A DNA stretch of 64,000 nt from Nephrocerus scutellatus (GCA_947095585.1 OX352761.1:64990882-65054881), one strand, 5' to 3'; positions 21,366 to 32,739 are shown, counted from the first letter of the stretch. Numbers and translations: made by a program. Notes: generated by a model from the sequence alone, not told the origin.

Positions 21366-23558
21366 GCATAGCTTCTTTATTTTTATTTTTTGTTCAAAAA
21401 GAGTACACTTTGCAAATTTTTTATAGGTGAAAAATTAAGAAGAAAAAACGATAAAAACTTTATTTTCTTTTAAAAACATATTTTTCTTCGGAGTGGATTT
21501 TTTTTGCTAAATGAGGATGTTCGTCTAATAATGTAGCCACATCCGAACAACTTTCATTTTGCTGACTGTTAAGACGGCAGATAATATTTTTACAGAAAGT
21601 TGCGACTTCTCACTGCTCCAATAATCATTCCCTAGTGAAAATACCCTTTCAACAGCAGCATTAGTGCCTGGACAACATAAGGAAATTTCTATTAAAACTT
21701 TTAAATTTTCATGTGTGATATGTTCTACTCTAAAATGCCGAAAGATTTCTACCCATCTTTTGTCAAGTTCTATTTTCTCATCGTTCCATTTCTTCAATTT
21801 TTCTTCATTTAAATATAAATTTACTCTTCGAATTTCTTCAAAGAGAAAATTGTCATTAATAATATCAATATCTTTTACTTCCTTCATTACAAATTCGACT
21901 GCTGGAGAAACTTCTTTCCATTCAATTTTACTATTTAGAAGGGTCCATTTGAAACAATTTAAAGCTCTAAAGTTCACTATCCATTCTTCGATATATTCAT
22001 AGCAAATTTTTTAAAAAATTTTAACTTCGTTTAAAAATTCCTTTTTTAATCCAGGATTGGAATCTTCCAAAACGGTCAGTTTATTCTTTAGAATTAGTGG
22101 GAAAAATTCATCATTAAATCTTGATTTACATTGCAGTATGAAATCGTTTAATATAATACAAACTTCTGCTGCTGAAATTGTATCTCCTTCAATTTGTAGA
22201 GTAATTTTATGAAACAACGACGCCTGACTGTGAATTAAATAAAGCATAGGTTCTGACATATCGTTTTGAAAGAATTTCTCCAAAATTATAGGACATTCGT
22301 CAAGGCTTAAAAAATATGAACGTAGTGGATCATATAACTGCAAAACGCGTTCTAATGCTGGAGTTAAAGCAAGCCATCTGACTTTGGAATAACCAAGCAG
22401 TTTTTTGTATTGAACACCAGCCTCTTCACAAAATTCTTTCAAACTTGCTACCCGTACTGTAAGACGATTGAAATATAAATATATATTTGTAATAATTACT
22501 TCCACATCTATTGACATTAAACTTGATGCTGTATTGATGACATTTGATATAATGTGAGCATTACAACCAATTCCCAAAATATTTCGTTTCAGAATATCTT
22601 GTAATTTTGTGTACACTTATTAACACCTTTACGGGTGCGTCCTCCAAAATTAGTATTTGTGTTATCAGCCGAGAGCGCCAAATTTTCTTATTCAAATTGT
22701 TGTCTGTTATAACTCGAAATAAGTGATTATACAAAATGTCTGATGTTTCCCCTTCGATTGATTCCAAATTTAAAATCTTAATTTGAATACCGTTCTTAAT
22801 ATCGAAATACCTTACTAAAATTGGATAAAGTTTTATTTCCTTGTGATTCGATGCGTCTGATAGAATAGATATATATGATACAGAATCCAGATTTTCTGAT
22901 AGCATTTCCTTGCAGTATTCATTAAATACGCTGGTTACGATAGACTCACATTTTGTTCGCGCACAAGAAAATTTTTCGTCACAAAATTTTTTTAATAATT
23001 TAGTAGTTCAGTCCATGCTGCGAAAACTTTGATTATGGATTATTGTGTGAAAAGCGAAATAACTGCCAATTTTTTTTTTCATTAGTTCCAAAAGTATTCC
23101 CTTTAAAAAATGTTGTCAGTTTGGATGTTGACGCTGCTGTGTCATGAGACGTTTTATGTACTTATGTGCCGTACATACTGCACATCAAAGATCAGCCTGG
23201 GGATAACGTACACAAATATTGGAGCGATAGATATATCCATCTCTTTTCACAAATGTAATTTTGACGTTGTTAGAAAAAGAGGTATGTAGTATCTATCTAT
23301 CTCTCCAGGTACATAATATACGGCCTCTCAATTGTGCCGGAAACGGCAGCCATATGTGCGCGTGAAATTCAAATCACTGTCAAAATAATTTTAAATATTT
23401 AATTAATAAAATTGAAATAAAATAATCTAAAATAATGTTTTAGAAATACAAATGAGTATAAAATTATTCAAATGAGTACTTTCAGAGTACAGGATTTGAA
23501 AAGAGTACGGTTTGCGAAAAAAAGTACAAAACTCAGTAAATAAGTTTAGTTGGTCACC
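21366..23558. mobile_element. hAT-1 DNA transposon in BEL-1 LTR
   Basis: The 2.19-kb insert is bounded by an 8-base direct repeat TTAAGCTA (21358-21365 and 23559-23566). The right LTR copy near 46617 has the same TTAAGCTA uninterrupted, so this is a true target-site duplication. 8 bp is the hAT value. Terminal inverted repeats (TIRs) are poor: left GCATAGCTTC, right (reverse) GGTGACCAACT. One end may be eroded. Confidence 0.8.
21525..22905 (-). pseudogene. hAT-1 transposase remnant
   Basis: Three consecutive - strand pieces (22561-22905, 22011-22616, 21525-21977) in changing frames give the middle and C-terminal parts of a hAT transposase. 'SYISILSDASNHKEIKLYP' is the region of the first catalytic Asp in this group. 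'GCNAHIISNVINTA' and 'YSKVRWLALTPALERVL' follow. The C-terminal dimerisation region is 'HITHENLKVLIEISLCCPG' then 'TNAAVERVFSLGNDYWSS'. The style resembles the ZBED/KIAA1586-like branch of hAT. The N-terminal zinc finger part (upstream of 22905) is not visible. Confidence 0.75.
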
Positions 23559-23841
23559 TTAAGCTATGATAATATAGTATTATAATAATTTATATATAAT
23601 AATTGACTTCACGCGTCTACTGCTGTTGGCGAACTGGGATGAGAGCGAAATTTATGTTAGAATCTTTAAATTGTACTCAAGTTTTCGTTAATGCAAAGGT
23701 GTAAGCGAATATATGTGTTTAAACTTTTACAATTTATACTTCGCGTCGACACGAGAACACGACTTATACCTACGACTTCTTATTCACTACTGAACTCTTA
23801 AAATATAGTCTTCCACCGACAGCCTCTCAATCTTACAAAAT

Positions 23842-24545
23842 TTATTTTTCGCTCTTAATAGTGTGATTTTGTTTCGACAGAACCTGCTGCTGTTCGGTGA
23901 CCCGCTCGAGAACTAACATAAGCCATGAACCATGGAACATGGAAGCTTCCGGCTTCCGAAACATACCACCTGGCTCGTCTATAGGCGGAGGACACAATCT
24001 GTTGAGAGCTCGCTTGAATTCACAATTTTTCGTTCTAACCGTAACTACTCGAATGCAGTTGGCATCACCTTTATGCAAATCGATGATCCGACCCAACGGC
24101 CATTTTAAGCCCGGCACATTGTCTTCTATCACTAGGAATATGGTCCCAACTTCGACATTTTTGGATTGAGTATTCCACTTGTAACGATGTTGTAGTATGT
24201 GCAGGTATTCTTTGCTCCAACGATTCCAAAACATCTCAGCCGCTGCTTGTACTCTTTGCCAGCGCCTTTATTGGCTTACGTTCTCAAACCCTTGATCAGG
24301 TTCAGCGAGGCTGACAAGCGGATCTCCTGTCAAGAAATGGCCTGGCGTGAGTGCTTCTGGGTCAAGATCATCGTTCGACAATGCCGTAAGCGGCCGAGAA
24401 TTAAGAACTGCTTTGATTTGACAACACAGCGTTTGCAGCTCCTCTACCGTGTATGGCCCCAATCTGGCGGTTCGATGAATCAACGTGAATTGATTTAGGC
24501 CGAGTTCTATAACATTGAATGCAGTTGGCCAGAAAGTGTCCTAAT
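23842..24545 (-). pseudogene. BEL-1 integrase C-terminal part
   Basis: Going 5' to 3' on the - strand, 24545-24268 reads 'YTVEELQTLCCQIKAVLNS', 'RPLTALSND' and 'EALTPGHFLTGDPLVSL', typical of the region just after the integrase catalytic Glu in BEL/Pao. 24234-23842, after a frame change, reads 'FWNRWSKEYLHILQHRYKW', 'VEVGTIFLVIEDNVPGLKW' and 'PLGRIIDLHKG', the C-terminal strand-rich domain. Most of the catalytic core is missing: hAT-2 splits the gene at 24546, and a deletion links 'FWPTAFNVIE' to the 'GPYTVEEL' region. The stop at 23842 is 20 bases before the LTR. Confidence 0.8.
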
Positions 24546-26442
24546 TAGAGGGTTTTTTCCATTTTCTTGTTCCCGTTTCCCGGGAAATAAAATTAAACTT
24601 CCCGGGATTTTCGGGATTTTTTACTTACATTTTGGAGCTATAATTTTTCAAATAGTGCCGCTAATATGTTTTATTTCATCTATATATGTCTGCTCAAAAA
24701 ACACCACACATAAGTTTTTTATAAATTTATTGCGGACAATAAAGGACAGTACATAAAAACATACCAAAAAATGGTCATGAGCCTACATTTTCAAACAAAG
24801 TCTGATGACTAGAATATAAATGTTATATGTATTTTTAATTGGTATCATAACAAAGGACAAAAAAATTGTTTAGCTGCAAGACTTTAAATATTGTAATTTC
24901 CTGAAATCGCATAAAGACACCAGTTCATGCGGAAAATGTAGCCTCACATTAGATGATTGGACAAGCTTACGAAACCGGTGCTATCTCGACATAAATATTC
25001 ATTTTAATAAAGAATACGTAACTTTAGGACTGGGTTAAATTGAAGGAAGTTGCGCTGCTGATAAAACAATAGAACTTTTTACGAAAGCTATTTAATTTTG
25101 GCATTTTTATCCGATGTAGTAGCATCAACTACCGATGATACTGCCGTCATGGTCAAATTTTGAAGATTATCTGGATACATCCACCAACTATGCTATAATC
25201 ACGGCATTCATGTAGCTATTATTGGTGTAATTTAAAGAAACATGAAGATATCATTCCCAGTCCTGATGAAATAGAAATAATTGGAATTGAGCATAACTCG
25301 GCTTCCGATAATTTTTCTGAGTCTGAAGGCAGCGATGACCTTAGCGACGCTGATACTGTAACCCCAAGATGTGAACGTGATAATATTAATGGTGCTTTGT
25401 CAATGGTAATAAAAATTGTAAAGTTCTTCAAACTTTCACCAAAGAGAAACTCCATTTTACAAGAACCATGTCAAAGAAAAGCACGGAGTTGAACTAAGTT
25501 TGCTACTAGATTGCAAGACTAGGTGGAATAGCAATGATTGAAAGATTTTTAAAAATTGCTGAATCAGTTAAAAAAGCCTTTGATGATTTGAGTTCCCTAA
25601 ACATTACTCGATGACAATAATTTCCAAATTTGATCAAATATTTTAAGCGCACAGAAGCCGGTTAAACTATCTGTTGAACCGTTAGAATGACTCGATGCAA
25701 ATTTGGTTACAGCTGATGCGATTTTAAAATTTGTATTTGATTCCTTGCGCGAGAAAAATGAATAAAGAACTGTTGGAACTTTTGTCTATTCGCATTAAAG
25801 AACGAAGAAACTAAGAACTTGTGTCATTAGCAAAATACCTTCAAACACTTGATTTACAATCTACTGCTACAGTTGAATTGCCAACATTTCCAAAATCTGC
25901 AATAGTTCGTTATGGTCAACTGACTACCAGTAGATTATTTCGTAAAGAGGTAGACTACGTTGAAATTGAAACGCAGACCAAAGAGAATATTTATCCGGGG
26001 AAGGATGACAAACATTGAATTTGAATGTAACTGGAAGATTGACTATAAATGCAGCACTTAAAAATAGAAAAATGGAAAGCAGTTCAACAGTAAATGAGAC
26101 AAAAAATCTTCAAAAAGAATTCCAGATACATGAGAGTACTGAAAACATTACTAAAAATTATGAAATTTATATCGTCATTGAGTGATTACTCGCTTAATTG
26201 CCTTTCGTTTTTATAAACTTATTTCTTGAATAAACAAGAAATTCAACCAAGGAATTAATTATGAACAATCTGAAATAATTTTGTGATAATTTTTTAATAT
26301 ATTATATGTTATTATTTGTGTACTTATGTATATATTTTACATGTTTCAATAAATTAAACCACATTAAAGTAATATTTCAAAAATTTCATTTTAAATTCCC
26401 GATTCCCGGGAACAAAAAATAGCCGGGAAATGATACCCTCTA
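24546..26442. mobile_element. hAT-2 DNA transposon with 8-bp TSD GTCCTAAT
   Basis: The ends are TAGAGGG (left) and CCCTCTA (right), followed inward on both sides by 'tcccggg'-type words. They are flanked by perfect 8-base direct repeats GTCCTAAT at 24538-24545 and 26443-26450. Terminal repeats and 8-bp duplication fit hAT. It sits inside the BEL-1 integrase. Length 1897 bp. Confidence 0.92.
25140..26030 (+). pseudogene. hAT-2 transposase remnant
   Basis: Scattered short + strand readings are of hAT style: 'KIVKFFK', 'SPKRNSILQ' (about 25415-25455), 'LLLDCKTRWNSND' and 'IERFLKIAESVKKAFDD' (about 25500-25580). An open piece at 25821-26018 reads 'SLAKYLQTLDLQSTATVEL'. 'KTRW' followed by 'IERFLK' is the usual order in the hAT catalytic domain. 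Stops and frame changes are too many for any product. Confidence 0.6.
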
Positions 26443-26450
26443 GTCCTAAT

Positions 26451-26717
26451 GATGATTAACAATGCTTGGCTTCCGGCATGCGGCATATTGTTAAAATGAT
26501 GATATCTGATTAGTGCGATCGTATCGCATGCGACTTCGGCAAAATCATTTGATACTGTGAGTCAAAATGCAAGTACGAATTTTTTAGCCGTCCTCCGACA
26601 TGCAATATGCCCTCCTTATCCAACCACGGATAAATGCCCTTTAATATGCTTGTGCCTTCAATCGACCTATTTTAAATCAATGCACAATAATCCTGTGGAA
26701 AACAAACCTTTTGAATA
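26451..26717 (-). pseudogene. BEL-1 integrase N-terminal zinc-binding part
   Basis: On the - strand it reads 'LKGIYPWLDKEGILHVGGR' then 'LKNSYLHFDSQYQMILPK' and, in a neighbouring frame, 'YHHFNNMPHAGSQALL'. That is the BEL/Pao stretch between RNase H and the integrase core, with the two His of the HHCC zinc finger. The matching Cys pair is gone. hAT-2 lies on its downstream side, and the A-tail (T-run) of the - strand LINE A cuts it at 26718. Confidence 0.75.
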
Positions 26718-27144
26718 TTTTTTTTTTTTTTTTTTATATAGAGACTTATTGCCAAGGGATGACTCCCTGAATGACTTACGTCACGGCAATAAGTTGGGCT
26801 AAGCCCTTTATTAAATTCTATTAAATTCAAAATAAAATAAAAATCGAAGGAATGTGATTTACAATATATCACATTCCTCACGTTTGTAGCCGGTTTCAAT
26901 TTATTTTCTCAGAATTCTTCCTGATTCATTGGAAAAGCAATACGAAAGACGAGCACGAATTTAGAACGACGCGAGTCTAAATACTTTTATCAATGAACCA
27001 TGGTCAGGGAAAACTACAAGAAAATATTACAAATATTTAAAAAATATAAAAAATAATGATAAACAATTTTTTTTTTTTTTTTATATATATTAAGAAACAA
27101 CTTATGAATACTTTAACCACCATCCTTCAAGAAATTGTTAACGG

Positions 27145-28038
27145 CTAATTTGACCGCCTGCAGATTATAAGATTCTGGAATTCTGGAAACACGTGTTCGA
27201 CCAATTGATTCCACATCGAAGAGACTCTCGGAAAAAAGGAGGATTTAAAGTGTTGGGTTCTACATGAAAAAAGTTTTAAGGCAAATCTATGTTGATTGCA
27301 CCTTAAACGAGTGTTTACGTTACTGAGAAAAGGCCCAGGAACTAGAAAACGGGTTTCTAAAGAACATTTACCATTGTAAAATTTATAGAAAACAGATAAA
27401 GCTCCTACATTTCGTCTGTGCTCCAAAGTATCAAGAGACGAAGTAATGGTTACATCGTTTATCAAACGGATAACTCTATTCTGAACACCATCAAGATGAA
27501 CCAAATGCGATCTTGGAGCACCACCCCACACATATCAATTAAATTCTAAAATTGGTCTAACATAAGATTTATATAATCTTAACACTTCAGAGGGAGTGAA
27601 GTAGAAGTTACAGCGTCTTATGAAGCCTAAACATTGGCTACCTCTTTTTGAAATTTCATAAATATGTTCTTTCCAGGACTAAACCTAACAACTTAAGTGA
27701 ATCAGATCTCGCAATAGAGGTACCATTAATAACAGGAGGAACATAATGTTGAGTTGTCTTCTGAGAAAAAGGCAAGACTGGAATTTATTTGGGTTAAATT
27801 CTACTCTATTAGAAATGCCCCAATCGAGAACGACTTGAATATTCGACAGAATAGTCAAATTCATTAATTCACGCGAACCATTCAAGCGAGAATTGCATTC
27901 TTTTTGACTGACAAACTCAATGGAAGCCGATAGTGTTGTATAATCAGCAAATGAATGGATATCACAGGTTGTAGAAGACAACAGGTCGTTGATATATATC
28001 AAGAAGAGCGTGGGAGACAAGGATGATCCTTGAGGCAC
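27145..28038 (-). pseudogene. LINE A (- copy) RT C-terminal half
   Basis: 27685-28038 starts just inside motif B ('PQGSSLSPTLFLIYINDLL'). It has motif C as 'IHSFADYTTLSAS': the second catalytic Asp of FADD is replaced by Tyr here. It continues with 'NRVEFNPNKFQ'. After a frame break, 27145-27531 reads 'VHLDGVQNRVIRLINDV', 'LEHRRNVGALSVFYKFYNG' and a C-terminal 'VSSMWNQLVEHVFPE'. The lost Asp alone would abolish activity. Confidence 0.82.
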
Positions 28039-28227
28039 GCCAGCATTGATCCCATGTGAAGCTGAAGATATACCATTTAATACAACTTTTACTTTACGGT
28101 TCCATAAATAATTCTCAATCCATGTAATGAGAGAGGAGTGTAAATTCAGCGCACGAATCTTATTAATAAGACAATCATGCCATACTCTATCAAAAGCTTT
28201 AGCAATATCTAAGGAAACAACGCTTGA

Positions 28228-29019
28228 TTAACCTAGGTTTTCAATGCTTCGCTCCAAAAAATGAGTCATGCACGTCATTAGTTCGCCTGAAGATCGATTT
28301 TTACGAAATCCATACTGCACATCGGATAAAAGAACATTCGAATCCAGATAGTTCATTAGTCTGAAATTAACGATAGATTCCATTGCCTTCGATAGAACCG
28401 ACAACAAAGCAATAGGTCGGTAGTTCGTAGGTGCCGATTTATCACCTTTTTTCGGAACGGGTTGAATATTTGCTATTTTCCAAACTGATGGAAAAACACC
28501 TGTCTTCATTGAGAGATGAAACAATTTGCTAAGCGGTTTTGCCAAAGTAAGATAACAACTTTTCAATACTAATGGCGGAATACCGTCGGGGCCAGTCGCT
28601 TTATTGGGGTCAAGTTCTTTCAGAATCTTTGAAACAACCCGTTTCCGAAAATAGATTTTAGACATACCTGGGCCTAGATTCGGGAGAATTGGGGGGCTTT
28701 GGTTAGTTAAAGGAAGTGTAGACGCACCAGCGAAATGAGAAGCTAAGAGATTAGCTTTCTCAATATTAGTTCTATAATGAATACCATTATGAAATAAAGA
28801 AGGAATAGACGAAGTATTTTCTGCAAAGTTTCTTTTAACCAATGCAGCAAACGACCAAAAGCTTCGACTGTTTGAATCAGAATCCAAAATTTTTCGCATG
28901 CTATCTCGAATCTTAAGGCCATATATTATTTTGGAGCTTTTCAATATAGCGTTTGATCTGTTTCTAGCTATTCGAAACTTTACAAGGTTTTCTTCAGAAG
29001 GGCAATAAACGTAGTCCAA
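28228..29019 (-). pseudogene. LINE A (- copy) linker and RT N-terminal half
   Basis: 263 codons open: linker ('EENLVKFRIARNRSNAIL', 'SRSFWSFAALVKRN', 'EKANLLASHFAGASTLPL'), then the RT start 'LDPNKATGPDGIPPLVL', 'KIANIQPVPKKGDKSAPTN', 'YRPIALLSVLSKAMES' and 'DVQYGFRKNRSSGEL'. This is the best copy of the region in the window. It lacks the stop found at 14667 in the + copy. The frame ends at 28228 just before motif A. Confidence 0.83.
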
Positions 29020-29301
29020 ATGGGCTGCTTTTTTACACGCGACTGCTGACCTGCAATGTTCGTTAAACCATTTATTTTTATGAGTATTTTTCTTTTTAAA
29101 TTAAGAAGGAATGCAATTTTTTATTCCTAGCAAAATGGTTGACGTGATAAGTTGTGATGCTTCATCAGCATTATTGCTGGAAAAACAGGTTGACCAATCA
29201 AATGAGCTATAAAATTGGTTCAGGAGCTCCCAGTTAGCATTTTTATAGTGCCAGAGTAGCCTTTTACTTGTAGGCTCTATAAGGGCTGGTGATATTGAAA
29301 A

Positions 29302-29598
29302 TTAGGCTACTATCAAAGCATGGTCAGAAAGACCTAATGGAGCAGATACATCAATTGAATATTTATCAGGCATAGTTGTAAGAAATAAATCTAAAAGGTG
29401 AGGTGATTGACCAGTAGTATCGGGATACCTAGTTGGCTTATTAACGAGTTGGGTGAAAAGATTAACATTTGAAAATAGTTCAGCGGTTTCACCTGATCGA
29501 TCTCTACCATTCGAATAGGTCAACCATGAATCATTGTGGACATTAAAATCACCCAAGACTACCAATTCTGATGTTGGTGATGATTGGTAAATCTTCAT
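29302..29598 (-). pseudogene. LINE A (- copy) endonuclease C-terminal half
   Basis: It reads 'SELVVLGDFNVHNDSWLTY' with an intact GDFN, then 'LVNKPTRYPDTTGQSPHLL', 'DLFLTTMPDKYS' and 'GLSDHALIVA'. It lacks the 16-base deletion of the + copy. The N-terminal half is absent because the element is truncated here against the gypsy RNase H region. Confidence 0.82.
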
Positions 29599-29739
29599 CT
29601 GACAATGAACTGCAATGTGTTTTCATGCTCGTCGACGGTTATATCTCCATTGTGTGTACTCCTACTGGTGAAGCGTCGTATGAAACGCGTTACATAAGCG
29701 AACACTCTGATGAGCCGCATATAGGAGTAAGCGAATTTT

Positions 29740-30317
29740 GTGCTGGTTATGTTATCGGGTTCCCAACCGACATGCATCACGACGAAACTCTTTCGCGCTT
29801 CCGGAGGAGTGCATCGGCATTGACATTACATTTGTCTGACTTGTATATGATTACATATTCATATTCCTCTAATGTAATACGCCATCGCGCCAATCTCTAT
29901 GTAGGTTCTTTAAGATTTAACAGCCATTGAAGCGGCCTGTGATCTTCCGTAAACGTAGGGACGGAATTGCTTGACTGCAAATATTATTGCTAATAATTCC
30001 TTTTCGGTAGTGGTATATTTTGTCTCAGCAACATTTAAGGTACGGCTGACGTAATATATAGGCTTGTCTTGGCCTATTTTGCCTTGGGATAACACGGCTC
30101 CTATTGCAAAATCACTTGCGTCGGTAGTGATAAGAAATCTTTCTTCAAAATTTGGGTAGATTAATATTGGTGAGTTTATTAATTTTTCTTCTAAAATAAC
30201 AAACGCTTCTTCGCATAAAGCATCCCATTTGAAATTTACATTCTTTTTCAACAAGTTATTTAACGGTTTAGCTGTCAGGGCAAACTGAGGAATAAATCTC
30301 CGGTAGTATCTTACCAA
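29740..30317 (-). pseudogene. Gypsy RNase H, with short deletion
   Basis: 29910-30317 reads 'YYRRFIPQFALTAKPLNNLL', 'LITTDASDFAIGAVLSQG' (Asp), 'KPIYYVSRTLNVAETKYTT' and 'TEKELLAIIFAVKQFRPYVYG' (Glu). Right after 'YGR' about seven residues are missing. The reading then moves to another frame as 'DHRPLQWLLNLKEPT', 'RLARWRITLEEYEYVI' and 'NVNADAL'. The sequence after about 29740 is no longer clearly RNase H, and LINE A starts at 29597. Confidence 0.82.
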
Positions 30318-30886
30318 AATGCTTTAATATCTTTTGCTTTCTTTGGTTTGGGATATGTTTTTACCGCCTCTATTTTATCTGGGTTTGGCTTGATTCCTTC
30401 ATCACTGATAATATGTCCCAGGTACATAAGCTCTCGTTTGATAAAATGGCATTTCTCTGGCTGTAGTTTTAGTTTGTTTAACCGTAGCCTTGTTAGAACA
30501 TTTCGCAATTTTCGGTTATGTTCGTCCAAAGTAGGTCCATAAACTACAATGTCATCAACAAAAATAAAACATTCTATTCCAATTAGACCCATTAAAACAT
30601 TATTCATCGTTCTTTGGAAAGTGGCGGGAGCGTTTTTCATACCCGTAGGCATTCGGTTATTCTCCCTGTGACCAGTGGGAGTGCTGAACGCTGTCTTTTC
30701 CCGATCTTCTTCTTGAACTAAAATTTGATGAAAGCCGTTTGCAAGATCTAACGTGCTGAAATATATGGATTTGCCTAATTGGTCCAAAATGTCTGTTATA
30801 TTTAGAAGCGGAAATGCATCCCCAACAGTTGCATCGTTTAGACGCCTGTAGTATACAACTATTCGCCATACAGAGGAGAATTCCAA
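30311..30886 (-). pseudogene. Gypsy reverse transcriptase palm
   Basis: 'IVVYYRRLNDATVGDAFPL', 'YFSTLDLANGFHQILVQEE' (motif A Asp), 'RMPTGMKNAPATFQRTMN' (motif B) and 'ECFIFVDDIVVYGPTLDEH' (catalytic Asp-Asp) appear in the normal gypsy order. After them come 'KCHFIKRELMYLGHIISDEG' and 'IKPNPDKIEAVKTYP'. The catalytic residues are kept. It would copy RNA to DNA if the flanking frames were continuous, which they are not. Confidence 0.88.
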
Positions 30887-31668
30887 GGACTGTAACTTGG
30901 TCGGATTATATCGTTTTCAAGCATTTCGTCTACCTGTTTGTTAATCTCAGCTCTACTTGTTTCTGGCAGTCTATATAGTCTGACATATATAGGAGGTTTA
31001 CCTACTTCAGTGATTATCTGATGTGTGGCTGCATTGGTACAAGTGAGCTTATCCCCAGGTAAGTAAAACAAGTCATTAAATTCGCGACATATCTGGATTA
31101 TCTTCTTTATTCTTTCTTCTTTATTACAGTTGTCTATGTTCACTAGTTTTTCCAGTTTTTCTAACCGTTTGTATACCGGATCGTTTTCCGGATCTGTTGA
31201 GAGATAATTAAACTCGTCTAAGTTATCCCATTCTAAACTCAGATTGTGTGCATTTAGCTGCACTGGGTGTTCATTAATATTTAGGAGTAAGACTTTTGCA
31301 AAATTGTCACTTGACTGGGCGAAAATGACCCCAGGTGAAACCTGTTTCTTCCGAATGACGACGTCATTTGCACAATTAAAAGCGATTTTAGAAAATAGAG
31401 TTCTTCGTGCAGGTATGTTAATCTGGTCAACAAATTTTTGTTTGGTTTTCATGATGTTCTGTTCTGCTCCATCAAAAATACCTTCTGGTTTTGGAAGAGC
31501 TACTTCCCCAGATCCGCTATACATAGAAGGCTTACATTTAGAAACATCAATTACCTTACTTTGTTGGATTAAACCTTTTTGCGCTTGTACCTTAACTTTC
31601 TTTGACCTAGTCTCTCCTTTTATTAACTTTTCCTCATTCTGTGATTCGATTTGCTCTTTTTGGCTCAA
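30859..31668 (-). pseudogene. Gypsy pol: linker and start of RT
   Basis: 270 codons. A charged N-terminal stretch is followed by 'ARRTLFSKIAFNCAND' and 'HPVQLNAHNLSLEWDN'. The RT entry region is 'FNDLFYLPGDKLTCTNAATH' then 'EINKQVDEMLENDIIRPSYS' and 'PWNSPLY'. The frame stops at 30859; relative to the family, the 'VWVVPKK..' stretch after 'PWNSP' is missing and RT continues in another frame at 30886. Confidence 0.82.
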
Positions 31669-31735
31669 ATTTTAATTTTAATTTTTCTTTACTGTCTACC
31701 AAGTTTGTTGTTGATTTTAAAAATTGCTTAGTTTT

Positions 31736-31935
31736 TTCTAAGTCTTTTTGATTGTGCTTAGTATCTGTTGTCTCTAAGTCTTTTTGCTTTTGCTTAGGAT
31801 CTATTGTCTCTAAGTCTTTTTGATTTTGCTTAGGATCTATTGTCTCTAAGTCTTTTTTTGCTTTTGCTTAGGATCTATTGTCTCTAAGTCTTTTTGATTT
31901 TGCTTAGGATCTATTGTCTCTAAGTCTTTTTGCTT
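31736..31935 (-). repeat. 36-bp tandem repeats in gypsy pol (12-aa unit)
   Basis: Five to six copies of a 36-base unit; on the - strand one frame reads K-D-L-E-T-I-D-P-K-Q-N/K-Q per unit. 36 is a multiple of three, so the repeats grew in coding sequence. One unit has seven T instead of five ('gtctttttttgc'), which breaks the frame. They lie between protease and RT. Confidence 0.85.
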
Positions 31936-32411
31936 GGTTTTACGCTCGAGTTTTTATTGAATTTTTTACAGTTGAAATTGGAATCATCAGTATCGGTGGA
32001 ATGAAGTTCGCATGGCGACTCAAAGTTTTTAAAAAATTTTTCGTATGCCGAACGGAATGGTTTGTTTTTATCCTTTTGGCTTTGTTTGAATGGAATTTCT
32101 AGTGTTTCGTTTTTGAAATCCACTACGCATTTAAATTTAGATAAAAAATCATTCCCAATAATTCCGTCATAAGGGAAATAAATTCGATTATCGAGTATAT
32201 GAAAAGGGTGCTCTAATAAATGGGTATGTTCGGTTGACTTGAACTCTAAAGTACCATACACCAAACCAAGGGTTTTTAGCGATTCCCCGGCTATGGTAGT
32301 TATGGTGTAGAGGTTGTCACCATGTATCGTATTTTTGCTATACATATTTTCTTTTACCAAGCTAACGTCGGCACCCGTATCTATCAAAAACGTAGAAAAT
32401 TTCTTATCCAA
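31920..32411 (-). pseudogene. Gypsy aspartic protease
   Basis: 'FLIDTGADVSLVKEN' at residue ~8 is the catalytic DTGA box, and 'IIGNDFLSKF' at ~85 is the second conserved retropepsin motif. About 60 residues of low-complexity acidic/basic linker follow. The frame ends at the start of the 36-bp repeats, because the open frame of those repeats is offset. Its role would be to cut the Gag-Pol chain. Confidence 0.8.
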
Positions 32412-32480
32412 AGGACTGAACTTCAGTCGTATCGTTGGTTCCTTAAACTCGTGAAAAAACGAAGCAAAAAATCTGAAATT

Positions 32481-32608
32481 CAGTTCTTGGGATGATACAC
32501 CTCGGCTGTCGCAGTCATTCGAGAGGAATTGCCGATTGCTTCCTCAGTTCTTGGGATGATACACCTCGGCTGTCGCAGTCATTCGAGAGGAATTGCCGAT
32601 TGCTTCCT
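32481..32608. repeat. Perfect 64-bp tandem duplication
   Basis: 32481-32544 is repeated exactly at 32545-32608; each copy starts 'cagttcttgggatgatacac' and ends 'gattgcttcct'. It lies between the gypsy gag and protease frames. 64 is not a multiple of three, so it shifts the frame. Confidence 0.95.
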
Positions 32609-32739
32609 CCCGAATGGCTTCGTTTCCCGATTCATGGATATTAGAATACCTCACACCATGGCTATCATTATGCTTTGCAGTGTATGCAGGTCTATTATGG
32701 TTTCCGCTGAAACCAAGAGTGGGGCGCTATTCCTAAAAG

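Larger units (their letters stand above)
21101..23821 (-). mobile_element. BEL-1 LTR, left copy, interrupted by hAT-1
   Basis: The LTR sequence is 21101-21365 plus 23567-23821. It matches, at roughly 90 percent by eye, the right copy split over 34716-34745, 44366-44491 and 46514-46766. On the - strand it starts TGTCGGTGG, just after the integrase stop and a short purine run (gattgagaggc). The word 'AATGAATAAAGC' seen in the right copy can serve as poly(A) signal. The downstream boundary is set only by where the two copies stop matching (- strand ...TTGATTACA). Confidence 0.7.
26718..29597 (-). mobile_element. LINE family A, - strand copy
   Basis: It starts at its 3' end with 18 T (26718-26735) and the 3' UTR seen at 15906-16303, then the C-terminal region, RT, linker and part of the endonuclease. 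It ends at 29597 inside the endonuclease ('KIYQSSPTSEL'), where gypsy sequence begins, so it is 5'-truncated. It keeps segments deleted from the + copy. I could not find a target-site duplication. Frame breaks occur at about 27540-27690, 28040-28230 and 29020-29300. Confidence 0.87.
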
